Origin: a marine gamma proteobacterium HTCC2080
GTDB taxonomy: Bacteria > Pseudomonadota > Gammaproteobacteria > Pseudomonadales > Halieaceae
Assembly (NCBI GenBank): GCA_000169115.1
Contig: AAVV01000014.1
Span: forward strand, 1-64,000
Direction of reading: 5' to 3'
DNA length: 64,000 nt
Each line of letters begins with the position of its first letter. The stretch's first letter is position 1. Shown here piece after piece: positions 36,557-45,276 of this stretch. A program made the translations under genes and the position numbers. The notes under the pieces were generated by a model. That model was not told the origin of the DNA. It was given only the letters and a program-made list of their open reading frames with translations, and did no database searches.

Positions 36557-37699
36557 ATGCGACTAGCGATACCCCGTGAGACGCACCCCGGTGAAAACCG
36601 TGCGTCTGTCACTCCGGAAACGGTAAAGAAACTGGTTCGACTTGGAGCCGATCTAGCGATAGAAACTGGAGCCGGTGCTGGCGCTGGCTTCAGTGACGAA
36701 GCTTACGCGGCAGAAGGCGCCTCAGTGGTCACCGACCGCGATGCCCTCCTTGGCAGCGCCGACATGGTCCTGCGATTGCGCAAGCCGGAACTGCAGGAGG
36801 TCGCGAAGCTCAAGTCCGGATGCATTCACGTTTCTTATTTAGATCCCTTCAACGAGCATGAATTGATTCGCGAGTTTGCGGCCAAAAGCATTACTGCGGT
36901 CAGCATGGAGATGATTCCTCGGTCAACGCGTTCGCAAAAGATGGACGCCCTTAGCTCTCAGGCCAACCTTGCGGGTTATATGGCGGTAATGCTCGCTGCG
37001 ACACGGCTCCCACGAATTTTTCCAATGATGATGACGCCAGCGGGAACGTTGAAACCGTCAAAAGTTTTTATTATCGGCGCCGGTGTGGCGGGTTTGCAGG
37101 CTATAGCAACCGCTAAACGCTTGGGTGCTAGGGTGACCGCTTTTGACACCCGTCCTGTGGTAGCGGAGCAGGTTCAGTCTTTGGGTGGGAAATTCCTTGA
37201 AATTGATCTCGGTGATACCGGACAGACTGCCGATGGCTATGCCCGCGAGCTCACCCCAGAGCAGGTAGAAATTCAGCGACAAGCACAAAAAGCGGTGATC
37301 GCAGATTCGGATGTGGTGATTACCACCGCGCAGGTTTTCGGCCGTAAACCGCCAGTTCTTGTTACTGCAGATATGGTTGCTGGAATGGCGTCTGGATCGG
37401 TGGTCGTTGATATGGCGGCGGAAACCGGCGGCAACGTTGAAGGCTCGGTGCCGGATGAGGTCGTAAATGTTGGTGGTGTCACGATTGTTGGCACGGGTAA
37501 TTTAGCAAATTTGGTGGCGCGAGACGCAACTCAAATGTATGCCAGCAACATGTTTAATCTAGTGGAAGACACCTGGGACGAAGAGGCCAAAGCGTTCGTT
37601 TTGGACATGGAAAACGACATTCTCCCGGGCTGTGTTATTACTCACGGTGGTGCAGTTGTTCACCCTACCATTAAAGATATCCTTGAAGGAGCCAGCTGA
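36557..37699 (+). CDS. pntAA: NAD(P) transhydrogenase subunit alpha, part 1 (domain I)
   Basis: A 380-residue NAD(H)-binding subunit of proton-translocating transhydrogenase in the three-gene form. It starts with the AlaDH/PNT signature MRLAIPRETHPGENRASVTPETVKKLV. The Rossmann motif is VFIIGAGVAGLQAIATAKRLGA, and VVVDMAAETGGNVEGS matches the family. It is cytosolic, transferring hydride from NADH to NADP+ bound on PntB. The pntAB ATG lies 2 bp after its stop. Confidence 0.96.
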   Translation: MRLAIPRETHPGENRASVTPETVKKLVRLGADLAIETGAGAGAGFSDEAYAAEGASVVTDRDALLGSADMVLRLRKPELQEVAKLKSGCIHVSYLDPFNEHELIREFAAKSITAVSMEMIPRSTRSQKMDALSSQANLAGYMAVMLAATRLPRIFPMMMTPAGTLKPSKVFIIGAGVAGLQAIATAKRLGARVTAFDTRPVVAEQVQSLGGKFLEIDLGDTGQTADGYARELTPEQVEIQRQAQKAVIADSDVVITTAQVFGRKPPVLVTADMVAGMASGSVVVDMAAETGGNVEGSVPDEVVNVGGVTIVGTGNLANLVARDATQMYASNMFNLVEDTWDEEAKAFVLDMENDILPGCVITHGGAVVHPTIKDILEGAS

Positions 37700-37701
37700 T
37701 C

Positions 37702-37986
37702 ATGAACGGTGCCGAATATCTTTTGTTTATCCTCATGCTCTCGGTTTTTTTAGGCTTTGAGCTGATCAATAAAGTTCCTGCAACATTACACACACCACTT
37801 ATGTCCGGAGCCAATGCTGTCTCGGGCATCACCGCCGTTGGTGCTATTGCATTAGCCGGTAGCGGTGAGGGCGATCTCGCACAGTGGTTGGGTGCTGGTG
37901 CCGTGGCCTTAGCAAGCATTAACGTGGTGGGTGGTTATTTAGTGACCGACCGCATGCTGGGCTTCTTTAAGAAGCGGGAGAATTGA
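37702..37986 (+). CDS. pntAB: NAD(P) transhydrogenase subunit alpha, part 2 (membrane)
   Basis: A 94-residue membrane subunit with three to four TM helices: YLLFILMLSVFLGFELINKVP, the conserved HTPLMSGANAVSGITAVGAIAL and WLGAGAVALASINVVGGYLV. It contributes part of the proton channel. AAGGAG lies ten bases before the ATG. In E. coli this segment is fused to domain I; here it is separate, as in Rhodospirillum and many marine proteobacteria. Confidence 0.95.
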   Translation: MNGAEYLLFILMLSVFLGFELINKVPATLHTPLMSGANAVSGITAVGAIALAGSGEGDLAQWLGAGAVALASINVVGGYLVTDRMLGFFKKREN

Positions 37987-37988
37987 TC

Positions 37989-39350
37989 ATGGATACTTCG
38001 CTTGTGACGGGGTTAGGTTACGTTGTTGCTTCCGGACTGTTTATTTTTGGTCTGAAAATGTTGGGTTCTCCGGCAACGGCGCGCAGGGGCAACATGGTCT
38101 CTGCTGCGGGTATGCTGGTGGCCATTGTTGTGGCTCTTCTCGATCAGGGTATTGTTGATTACACATACATCGTTGGCGGTATGGTGGTGGGCGGTCTGAT
38201 TGGCGCGGTCGTCGCGCGCTCGGTTGCCATGACATCAATGCCAGAGATGGTCGCACTCTTCAACGGCTTGGGTGGCTCGGCATCACTGCTAGTGGGCTGG
38301 GCGGCCTTATCCCCCGATTCAGCAACGTTTACGCTGATAACTATCGTTCTATCTATCCTGATTGGTGGCGTCACCTTGACGGGCTCGCTCATTGCCTATG
38401 GCAAATTGAGCGAAAAGCTGGGCAGCGGCCAGATCGTTTTCCGTGGGCAGCAAATCGTTAACTCTTTAGTGGTGCTTGGTATTGTCGCAGGGGCAACTCT
38501 GTTCGTAATGGAGCCGACGAATACTACGTATCTTTACGCCGTGATTGGTTTGGCACTGGTGTTTGGCATCATGGTGGTCATTCCCATCGGTGGTGCAGAC
38601 ATGCCGGTGGTCATTTCATTGCTTAACTCTTATTCAGGCTTGGCGGCCTGTGCCGCGGGTTTCGCAATTGATAACAACGTGCTCATTGTGGCCGGATCCT
38701 TGGTCGGCGCTTCTGGAATTATCTTGACCCAGATCATGTGTAAAGCGATGAACCGCTCGCTTTCAAACGTGCTGTTTTCCGGCTTTGCTAGCGTATCTAA
38801 CGAAGTCACTGAGATTGAGGGCGAAATTAAGCCGATCAGTGCTGACGATGCCTACTACATACTCGAAGCGGCCAGCAGTGTGGCGATTGTTCCGGGTTAT
38901 GGTATGGCGGTGGCCCAGGCGCAGCATGTTGTTAAAGAGCTTTCAAACCTTTTGGAGGCCAACGGGGCAGAGGTGGTGTTTGGCATCCACCCGGTCGCCG
39001 GACGTATGCCGGGGCACATGAACGTATTGTTGGCGGAGGCTGATGTGCCTTACGACCAGCTTCTGGAAATGGACGAAGTGAATCCCCGGATGGATTCAGT
39101 AGATGTGGCTATTGTGATTGGCGCTAACGACGTTGTGAACCCGGCAGCAAGAGAGGTGGAGTCTTCACCCATTTACGGTATGCCGGTCATCAATGTTGCT
39201 GATGCACGTACGGTATTCGTGTTGAAGCGCTCTATGGCTTCGGGTTTTGCGGGCATCGAGAACCCCCTGTTCTACAAAGAGAACACACGCATGCTGTTCG
39301 GTGACGCGAAAGAAAGTTTGGGTAAGCTGGTTTCAGAGCTCAGCAGCTAA
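37989..39350 (+). CDS. pntB: NAD(P) transhydrogenase subunit beta
   Basis: A 453-residue subunit with about nine TM helices and a C-terminal NADP(H)-binding domain: SVAIVPGYGMAVAQAQH, GIHPVAGRMPGHMNVLLAEA, VIGANDVVNPAA and VLKRSMASGFAGIENPLF. It completes the proton pump that makes NADPH. The ATG at 37989 has GGGAG about ten bases upstream and gives MDTSLVTGLGY; a TTG at 37983 would add two residues. A strong terminator follows, so pntAA-pntAB-pntB form one unit. Confidence 0.96.
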   Translation: MDTSLVTGLGYVVASGLFIFGLKMLGSPATARRGNMVSAAGMLVAIVVALLDQGIVDYTYIVGGMVVGGLIGAVVARSVAMTSMPEMVALFNGLGGSASLLVGWAALSPDSATFTLITIVLSILIGGVTLTGSLIAYGKLSEKLGSGQIVFRGQQIVNSLVVLGIVAGATLFVMEPTNTTYLYAVIGLALVFGIMVVIPIGGADMPVVISLLNSYSGLAACAAGFAIDNNVLIVAGSLVGASGIILTQIMCKAMNRSLSNVLFSGFASVSNEVTEIEGEIKPISADDAYYILEAASSVAIVPGYGMAVAQAQHVVKELSNLLEANGAEVVFGIHPVAGRMPGHMNVLLAEADVPYDQLLEMDEVNPRMDSVDVAIVIGANDVVNPAAREVESSPIYGMPVINVADARTVFVLKRSMASGFAGIENPLFYKENTRMLFGDAKESLGKLVSELSS

Positions 39351-39370
39351 ACCCATAAAGACTAGGCCCC

Positions 39371-39402
39371 AAAAAAGCCCGCTGAGAAGTGGGCTTTTTT
39401 TT
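39371..39402 (+). terminator. intrinsic terminator after pntB
   Basis: Stem AAAAAAGCCCGCT / AGTGGGCTTTTTT with a GAGA loop (one G-T pair), followed by further T residues. It lies about 20 bp past the pntB stop. The A-tract on the left could also let it act weakly for the minus-strand ABC gene. Confidence 0.92.
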
Positions 39403-39491
39403 GCACTCCTGTTGCTCTGCTCCCACAACACAGTTGCAGCGCTAAGAGGATTCTGGGGACATTGTCTGAACAATGCCGGGAGAGAATGGTA

Positions 39492-41279
39492 TTAGCTGCT
39501 TTCCTGATCAAACTGCAAGCTAGCAAGTCGGGCATAAAGCGCAGACGTTGATAACAGTTCGTTGTGAGTACCTGTTGCCACCACGCGCCCCTGATCTATC
39601 ACAGCAATTTTATCGGCATTGATAATGGTTGAAAGTCGGTGGGCGATAATAATCGTCGTCCTGTCATGCATGATCTCTGACAGAGCCTGCTGAACATAAT
39701 ATTCGCTTTCTGTGTCCAGTGCGCTGGTGGCTTCATCGAGTAATAAAATTTCGGGATTCTTCAAAACGGCTCTTGCGATAGCAATTCGCTGGCGTTGCCC
39801 ACCCGACAGCCGAACACCTTGTGCACCGAGTGGACTGTTATAGCCCTCGGGTAATTGCGAGATAAAGTCATGAGCATAAGCCGTCTGTGCGGCTGACTGA
39901 ATCTCAGCGTCGGTCGCATCCGGCTTGCCGTATGCAATGTTGTATCGAACGCTACCGCTGAAAAGCACAGGGCTTTGAGGCACTAAAGCGGCACGCTCGC
40001 GCCAAGCTGCGAGGGGAATTTGGCGCAGATCGTGTGCGCCGTAGCTGATTGAGCCCTGCTGTGGATCATAGAAGCGCTGCAACAGCTCGAAGAGCGTTGA
40101 CTTTCCTGCCCCCGATTGTCCGACTAGTGCCAGAGACTTTCCCGGTGGTATTGATAGCTCAAAATCTGTGAGCGCGGGTTGATCAGGCCGGCTGGGGTAG
40201 GAAAATGTCACCTGCTTAAAGGTAATCGATGAACGGATTTTGGGATGTTCGGTGCCACTGTCAACGATGACACTGGTTTCGTTAAGCAACTCCATAAGCC
40301 GCTCTGCCGCTCCGGCGGCGCGCTGCAGATCCCCCCAAACTTCTGACAATGTTGCAAAAGCTGCGCCTAGCATGACGGCGTAGAAAACGAAGGCGCCCAT
40401 TTCGCCACCAGACATACGCCCTGAAATGACGTCTTGTCCACCGCTCCACATCATGCCCGCCATAGCGGCGACCAAGAGTAAAATGGCGAAACCTGTGAGA
40501 AGGGCACGCTGGCGGATTCTTGCTCGAGCGACATCAAACGCTACGGTGACGTCACGATCGAAGGCGGTCTGCTCCATTGCTTCTCTATTATAACTTTGCA
40601 CTATCTTGATCGATTGCAGGATTTCCCCCGCGTGACTTCCCACCTCGGCAATGGTTTGTTGGCTCTTATTTGACAAGTTGCGAACTCGGCGGCCAAAAAA
40701 CAAGATGGGTAGCAATGTGAGCGGAACACCCACGAGAATGATGAGGCTTAGCTTTAAATTGGTGATCAGCATAAGCACTAGTGCACCCACGAGGGACAAG
40801 CTATTGCGCGCGGCTAAGCTTACGGAGGAGCCAATAAGCGTCTGCAAGAGTGTGGTGTCGGTTGTCAGTCGGGACATAATTTCACCCGACTGATTGGACT
40901 CAAAATAACTAGGGTGAAGCCCCACGAGGTTAGAGAACACCGCACTGCGGAGATCGGCACTGACACGTTCTCCCAGCCAAGAGACCAGGTAAAAGCGGAC
41001 CATGGCGCCTATGGCCATTGCGGCGCCCACGGCGACGATAAAAATCACCGCCTTTCGTAAACCCTCAGGGTCACCTCCAGCAAAACCATCATCAATTAAT
41101 AGCTGCAAACCGTAACCCAGCGACAGCTGCAACATTGAGGTCAAAATCAAGGCCAGACTTGCAGCAACCAGACGCAACTTGTGTCGCCACAGAAGTCCTA
41201 AAAGACCACGCAGTGGAGTAAATCCAGCCGTGCTAACCCCCTCAGAAGCTTCCTGAGGTTTACTCGGGTCATCACTCAT
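39492..41279 (-). CDS. MsbA-like ABC exporter (fused TMD-NBD half transporter)
   Basis: A 595-residue homodimeric ABC exporter. Residues 30-330 contain six TM helices (type IV fold: LGLLWRHKLRLVAASLALILTS and on). The nucleotide-binding domain shows Walker A LVGQSGAGKST, Q-loop ALVPQSPVLFSG, signature LSGGQRQRIAIARA, Walker B ILLLDEATSALD and H-loop IIAHRLSTI. Likely cargo is lipid or a lipid-linked molecule, but it cannot be read from sequence. The ATG overlaps the upstream mechanosensitive channel stop by 4 bp, so the two are co-translated. Confidence 0.9.
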   Translation of the reverse strand: MSDDPSKPQEASEGVSTAGFTPLRGLLGLLWRHKLRLVAASLALILTSMLQLSLGYGLQLLIDDGFAGGDPEGLRKAVIFIVAVGAAMAIGAMVRFYLVSWLGERVSADLRSAVFSNLVGLHPSYFESNQSGEIMSRLTTDTTLLQTLIGSSVSLAARNSLSLVGALVLMLITNLKLSLIILVGVPLTLLPILFFGRRVRNLSNKSQQTIAEVGSHAGEILQSIKIVQSYNREAMEQTAFDRDVTVAFDVARARIRQRALLTGFAILLLVAAMAGMMWSGGQDVISGRMSGGEMGAFVFYAVMLGAAFATLSEVWGDLQRAAGAAERLMELLNETSVIVDSGTEHPKIRSSITFKQVTFSYPSRPDQPALTDFELSIPPGKSLALVGQSGAGKSTLFELLQRFYDPQQGSISYGAHDLRQIPLAAWRERAALVPQSPVLFSGSVRYNIAYGKPDATDAEIQSAAQTAYAHDFISQLPEGYNSPLGAQGVRLSGGQRQRIAIARAVLKNPEILLLDEATSALDTESEYYVQQALSEIMHDRTTIIIAHRLSTIINADKIAVIDQGRVVATGTHNELLSTSALYARLASLQFDQESS

Positions 41280-43060
41280 TGCTTGGGTGAGCCGGTAGGG
41301 GGATAGATTAGGCTCGCTTCGACTTCAGCCTTTCGCTCTTCTGACAGATCTGGGAATGGCAGCTGTTCATTAGCCCGCCAGCCATCAAGTTTCGCTGTGA
41401 CTTCTGACATTGTCGCGTCACTAGCTTTATGAAAATCGCGAACCTGTAATACTTGGCCTGGACCTGAAAAGATGGCGCCATTTTCGTGCACGATTTCGAT
41501 GATTCGGAGGTTTAGGTCTTCGGCGATGGCGAGATACGTTTGATAGTCTGCAGTCATAACACCGGCATCAACCTTGAATACTGCAGTGGCAGCCTCAATA
41601 TCTACAAGCCTCACTGAAATAGTGCCTGGCTGCACCTTGGGATGTGCAGATAACATTTCGCGTAGCTCGCCAAGAATGACTCGAAGCTGTTCCGACGTTG
41701 GCATCTGCAATTGAAGATGCTTCAAAAATCGGATGCGATCCCGCACCGATATATTCTCAACCTGATCGGCAGCAAATTTTGCGTTGGGGATAAAAACTCG
41801 GGTCCTATCAAGGGTTCTCACCGTCACCGACCGCAGCCCAATTTCTTCAACCGTGCCCCTAAGATCACCAAAGCGACAAAAATCTCCGGGTCGTATAGGT
41901 CGAGCGGCATAAATTGTGACCGCACCAATGATGTTCTCCATAGTGCGCTGGGCCGCCAAGGCTATTGCCAGTGAGCCAACGCCTAAGCCTGCAATCAATG
42001 TTGAGATGTTAAACCCGGCGTTTTTAGCCCACGCCAGCATCGCCACCACAACCACAATAATTTTCACCATTAAAACAAGCGGCCGCAGCAGTGCGGTTAA
42101 ATGCAGTTCACCAGAGCTCTCAAGCTGCCTAAATTTATAATCGCGCCACAAAGAAAGCAGCGCCACAATAAATACGGTCACTGCCAGATACTCAAGGGGT
42201 GAGCTTTGTAGGTATACCCGAGCTGTTATCGACAGACCCAACTGCTCCATGGCGATTCGCAGCAGTGCGACATAAATAATTATGCGCATCGGGAGTGCCC
42301 AAAAATGCGTAATTGCGAGGGGGAATTTGTTGGGGATACGCAGGGAAAGCCAGGCCATAATGCGCGCGATTAGACCTGAAATAACCCAAAATAATCCCAG
42401 AGCGAGCAGCATTGAAAATGCCTGCCAGTTGGTCATGCCCAGAAGCGTAAATGGAGGCAACGTTTGAGATAGCCATATGGCCCATTGGGAGTAGCCATGC
42501 TCTTCCCACATGTCGGGGATTAGCACTACTGTGGCATTTGAAATACGCCAGACATAGTCACTTTGTTTATCGGGGATGCGTTGAAGTAAAATGGGCACCA
42601 CTGTCTCGCTCAGCTGAACCTCGCCTACCTGGTCACGATAGCTGGGAAGGTCATCATCGAGGTGTCCTTGGGGGCTGTCGCTTAATATGCTGATGTCTAA
42701 TACATTTTGCTTTGTCCAGACAAAGGCCAATGCTTGGGCGAGATTTTTTGGCTCGATGGCCGCAATTTCTTCCGGAACATAACGCAAATCAAGGTATTGG
42801 GCTGCAACAGCAAAGTCCCCGGCACGTAAATATTTTCGAAACCCCAGAATAGTGTCTAGTGGTGTTCGAGCAGCCGCTGGAGATAGCTTTCGCTCATTGG
42901 TTTCCTTACTCAACTGCTCTAACTGTTGTTCAGATTGGTAGACGGATAGTGCTGAAGCCTGCTGTAGCGTTGCTTCACTTACGGGATTTTGAGCGTGAGC
43001 ACCCAGTGCCCCTAGTAAGAGCACCTCTAACATCAGGCATTGGTAGAAAATTTTCATCAT
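41276..43060 (-). CDS. MscS-family mechanosensitive channel with periplasmic N-terminal domain
   Basis: A 594-residue protein. A signal peptide (1-23, ending AHA) leads a periplasmic, partly helical domain (about 24-190). Five or so TM helices (about 205-370) follow, then the MscS pore and beta domain: LIAGLGVGSLAIALAAQRTMENIIGAVTIY, RPIRPGDFCRFGDLRGTVEEIGLRSVTVRTLDRTRVFIPNAKF. The C-terminal alpha/beta domain is at about 455-565. It resembles the larger MscS types (YnaI/YbdG/MscM-like) rather than the 286-residue E. coli MscS. It may release solutes on osmotic downshift or sense another cue. Co-translated with the ABC exporter. Confidence 0.9.
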   Translation of the reverse strand: MMKIFYQCLMLEVLLLGALGAHAQNPVSEATLQQASALSVYQSEQQLEQLSKETNERKLSPAAARTPLDTILGFRKYLRAGDFAVAAQYLDLRYVPEEIAAIEPKNLAQALAFVWTKQNVLDISILSDSPQGHLDDDLPSYRDQVGEVQLSETVVPILLQRIPDKQSDYVWRISNATVVLIPDMWEEHGYSQWAIWLSQTLPPFTLLGMTNWQAFSMLLALGLFWVISGLIARIMAWLSLRIPNKFPLAITHFWALPMRIIIYVALLRIAMEQLGLSITARVYLQSSPLEYLAVTVFIVALLSLWRDYKFRQLESSGELHLTALLRPLVLMVKIIVVVVAMLAWAKNAGFNISTLIAGLGVGSLAIALAAQRTMENIIGAVTIYAARPIRPGDFCRFGDLRGTVEEIGLRSVTVRTLDRTRVFIPNAKFAADQVENISVRDRIRFLKHLQLQMPTSEQLRVILGELREMLSAHPKVQPGTISVRLVDIEAATAVFKVDAGVMTADYQTYLAIAEDLNLRIIEIVHENGAIFSGPGQVLQVRDFHKASDATMSEVTAKLDGWRANEQLPFPDLSEERKAEVEASLIYPPTGSPKQ

Positions 43061-43089
43061 AACTACCCCTCAGATTGAATGCGGCCCTT

Positions 43090-43107
43090 GTCTGCCTTCA
43101 GGCAGAC
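43090..43107. repeat. perfect hairpin between tatC and the MscS-family gene
   Basis: GTCTGCC (43090-43096) and GGCAGAC (43101-43107) around TTCA. Seven perfect pairs and a tetraloop, but no T-tract on either strand, so it is not a standard intrinsic terminator. It could end the tat transcript with Rho or lie in the leader of the channel mRNA. Confidence 0.55.
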
Positions 43108-43142
43108 CATCGACGTTATCCTATATAGAACCGCGCTTATCC

Positions 43143-43916
43143 TCACGAGGCCCCTGATTGCGAGGATCGTCGCTGCAGCAGGCGGCCAAACACTATGCCC
43201 AGTTCAAAGAGTAGCCACATGGGTAGTGCTAACAGTGACTGGGAAATAACATCGGGCGGTGTCAGCAGCATGCCTGCTATGAAGCAACCTACAATAATCC
43301 AAGGACGCTTCTTAGCAAGTTTCTCGGGAGTGGTGGCCCCCGTCAATATTAAAATAATGGCTGCTATCGGAATTTCAAAGGCGATACCAAACGCAAAAAA
43401 TAACTTGAGCACAAAATCGAGATAACGATTGATATCGGTCATCACCGTTATATCGCTGGGGCCCACGCTGGTGAAAAAAGCAAATATGAGTGGGAAAACC
43501 ACGAAATAAGCGAAGGCGGCTCCTGCATAAAATAACAGCACACTCGATGCCAGCAAGGGGAAGGCAATGCGCTTCTCCTTGCGGTACATGCCCGGTGCAA
43601 CAAAGGCCCAAACCTGAAATAAAATGTAAGGGATAGCGGCAAAGACCGCGACAACTAGCGTTAGCTTAAATGGGGTTAGGAATGGGGAGGCGACCTCTGT
43701 TGCAATCATGCTGGACCCCTCCGGAAGCAATTCCCTCAGGGGTTCCGAGACAAAAGTGTAAATCTCATTAGCGAAAGGAAAGAGGCCAATAAAGGCCACA
43801 AGAATCGCAAGCACTGCTCTTAACAGACGATCGCGTAGTTCAACGAGATGCGCCACAAGGGGCTGCATCGTATCGCCCTGAGATTCGGTCTCCGTCGCGT
43901 CAGGCACCTTACTCAA
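43143..43916 (-). CDS. tatC: Sec-independent translocase subunit TatC
   Basis: A 257-residue polytopic receptor for twin-arginine signal peptides. Six TM segments are visible. Family motifs are MQPLVAHLVELRDRLLRAV, the periplasmic loop PFLTPFKL and FQVWAFVAPGMYRKEKR, and AFGIAFEIPIAAIILILTGATTPEKLAKKRPW. The TTG at 43916 overlaps the tatB stop by 4 bp. A start at the ATG before QPLVAHL (about 43868) is also possible, with AGGG eight bases before it. Confidence 0.94.
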   Translation of the reverse strand: MSKVPDATETESQGDTMQPLVAHLVELRDRLLRAVLAILVAFIGLFPFANEIYTFVSEPLRELLPEGSSMIATEVASPFLTPFKLTLVVAVFAAIPYILFQVWAFVAPGMYRKEKRIAFPLLASSVLLFYAGAAFAYFVVFPLIFAFFTSVGPSDITVMTDINRYLDFVLKLFFAFGIAFEIPIAAIILILTGATTPEKLAKKRPWIIVGCFIAGMLLTPPDVISQSLLALPMWLLFELGIVFGRLLQRRSSQSGAS

Positions 43917-44266
43917 GGCTGTTCTACTTTTGATTCCACGGGACTAACTTCAGCAACCTCAGTGTCCGTTGCCATGCTGCTCTGCGCCTGCACTTCTTGC
44001 TCTAGGGCCGCGATTTTCTGAGTCACTGGTGCCGCGACATCGCGTATTTCATGTTCTAGTTCTGAGGCACTGTCTTTTAGCTGCTTCAGAATTTCATCGT
44101 TATGAAGCTCTCGCTGCACTTCAAGGCGAACGTCATCAACACTGCGGCGAAATTTCTTAACCCAGTGCAAGGTTGTACGAACGGCGTCCAGAAATTGCTC
44201 GGGCCCAAAAACTAATAGCCCGACAATGCTGATTAACAGCAGTTCGAAGAATCCGATATCAAACAC
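43913..44266 (-). CDS. tatB: Sec-independent translocase subunit TatB
   Basis: A 117-residue protein with a single N-terminal TM helix (MFDIGFFELLLISIVGLLVFGPE, the TatB signature with FGPE hinge). An amphipathic helix (LDAVRTTLHWVKKFRRSVDDVRLEVQREL) and an acidic variable tail follow. It forms the substrate-receptor complex with TatC. GTG start; 31 bp after tatA. Confidence 0.94.
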   Translation of the reverse strand: MFDIGFFELLLISIVGLLVFGPEQFLDAVRTTLHWVKKFRRSVDDVRLEVQRELHNDEILKQLKDSASELEHEIRDVAAPVTQKIAALEQEVQAQSSMATDTEVAEVSPVESKVEQP

Positions 44267-44297
44267 CGCGATTACTACCTAAATGTGCTGGTCAGGT

Positions 44298-44513
44298 TTA
44301 AGACGGCGTCGAATCCTTGGTGTCCGCTTCGGCTTCTTGCCGCTCGCTGGTCACCGAATCTTTGCCGCCTTCGTCCTTGACGCTACTCTTAAAGCCTTTA
44401 ATGGCACTTCCCAGATCGCTACCGATATTTTTGAGCCGCGATGTGCCAAACAACATGACAACAATCGCCAGTATGATGAGTAACTGCCAAATGCTAATTC
44501 CACCAAGTCCCAT
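44298..44513 (-). CDS. tatA: Sec-independent translocase subunit TatA
   Basis: A 71-residue pore-forming subunit: [42 protein letters not shown] is the standard TM helix, FG hinge and amphipathic helix, followed by a charged tail. The ATG at 44513 has AGGAG seven bases upstream. The longer frame to 44606 adds 31 residues with no TatA similarity. First gene of tatABC, 46 bp after hisE. Confidence 0.95.
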   Translation of the reverse strand: MGLGGISIWQLLIILAIVVMLFGTSRLKNIGSDLGSAIKGFKSSVKDEGGKDSVTSERQEAEADTKDSTPS

Positions 44514-44559
44514 GAGTTGATCTCCTGTTGTTGATTTGTCCGCGCGAAGGGTTTGCGGA

Positions 44560-44895
44560 CTATTTTTTAGCTCTCGCGGCTTTTTCCTCAATGCCCGAGG
44601 TGCCAATGCGATTGCCCAGTGTATCGAGAACTTCGTCGTACCGAAGATCCAAATGTGCCAGCATTACCAGAGAGTGAAACCAGAGGTCTGCTGTCTCAGC
44701 GATGACCGCCGATCGCGCGGCATCGGTGCCGTCATAATCCTTGGCCGCGAGAACAGTTTCAGTGGCCTCTTCACCCACTTTCTCCAGAATTTTGTTGAGC
44801 CCTTGCGAGTATAAGCTTGCAACATACGAATTTTCGGCGCCGTCAGACTTACGCGCTTCAAGAGTTTCCTGCAATGCTGCGAGTACGTCACTCAT
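44560..44895 (-). CDS. hisE: phosphoribosyl-ATP pyrophosphatase
   Basis: The second step of histidine synthesis; an all-alpha MazG-like NTP pyrophosphohydrolase of 111 residues. Core: [43 protein letters not shown] and [13 protein letters not shown], with the acidic metal-binding residues EExxE. The ATG at 44895 overlaps the hisI stop (ATGA). Separate from HisI here, whereas in enterobacteria the two are fused. Confidence 0.96.
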   Translation of the reverse strand: MSDVLAALQETLEARKSDGAENSYVASLYSQGLNKILEKVGEEATETVLAAKDYDGTDAARSAVIAETADLWFHSLVMLAHLDLRYDEVLDTLGNRIGTSGIEEKAARAKK

Positions 44896-45254
44896 GGAGT
44901 CTCGCCTTTTGCTACCCACGTATCGCCCTCATAGTCATAAAAAAAGCAGCTATATCGTCCTGTATGACAGGCGGCTCCGGTCTGCTCAACTTTGAGTAGC
45001 AGGGTATCACCGTCACAATCGAGCTTAATATCAACTAAACGTTGAATGTGTCCTGAGGTTTCTCCTTTTCGCCACAATTCGGCTCGGGATCGCGACCAAT
45101 AAACGGCTCGACCCTCAGTCAAAGTCAGCTGGAGCGCTTGTTCATTCATCCAGGCCAGCATGAGGACCTCGCCACTTGTCGCGTCTTGGGCGACCGCGGG
45201 TATTAAACCCTGAGCATTCCAGCGAGGTTTCATTGTGTCAATTTGTAATGTCAT
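44892..45254 (-). CDS. hisI: phosphoribosyl-AMP cyclohydrolase
   Basis: The third step of histidine synthesis; a 120-residue zinc enzyme. Visible motifs: [33 protein letters not shown] and the zinc/metal cysteines in [30 protein letters not shown]. It overlaps hisE by 4 bp and lies 22 bp after ubiB, in the ubi-his-tat run typical of pseudomonads. Confidence 0.96.
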   Translation of the reverse strand: MTLQIDTMKPRWNAQGLIPAVAQDATSGEVLMLAWMNEQALQLTLTEGRAVYWSRSRAELWRKGETSGHIQRLVDIKLDCDGDTLLLKVEQTGAACHTGRYSCFFYDYEGDTWVAKGETP

Positions 45255-45276
45255 GAGTGCAGTATGCCAGACTGAT

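Noticed and set aside
44514-44606. 31-residue N-terminal extension of TatA
   Set aside because: TatA proteins begin at [12 protein letters not shown]; the extension overlaps the hisE-tatA gap and the AGGAG site.
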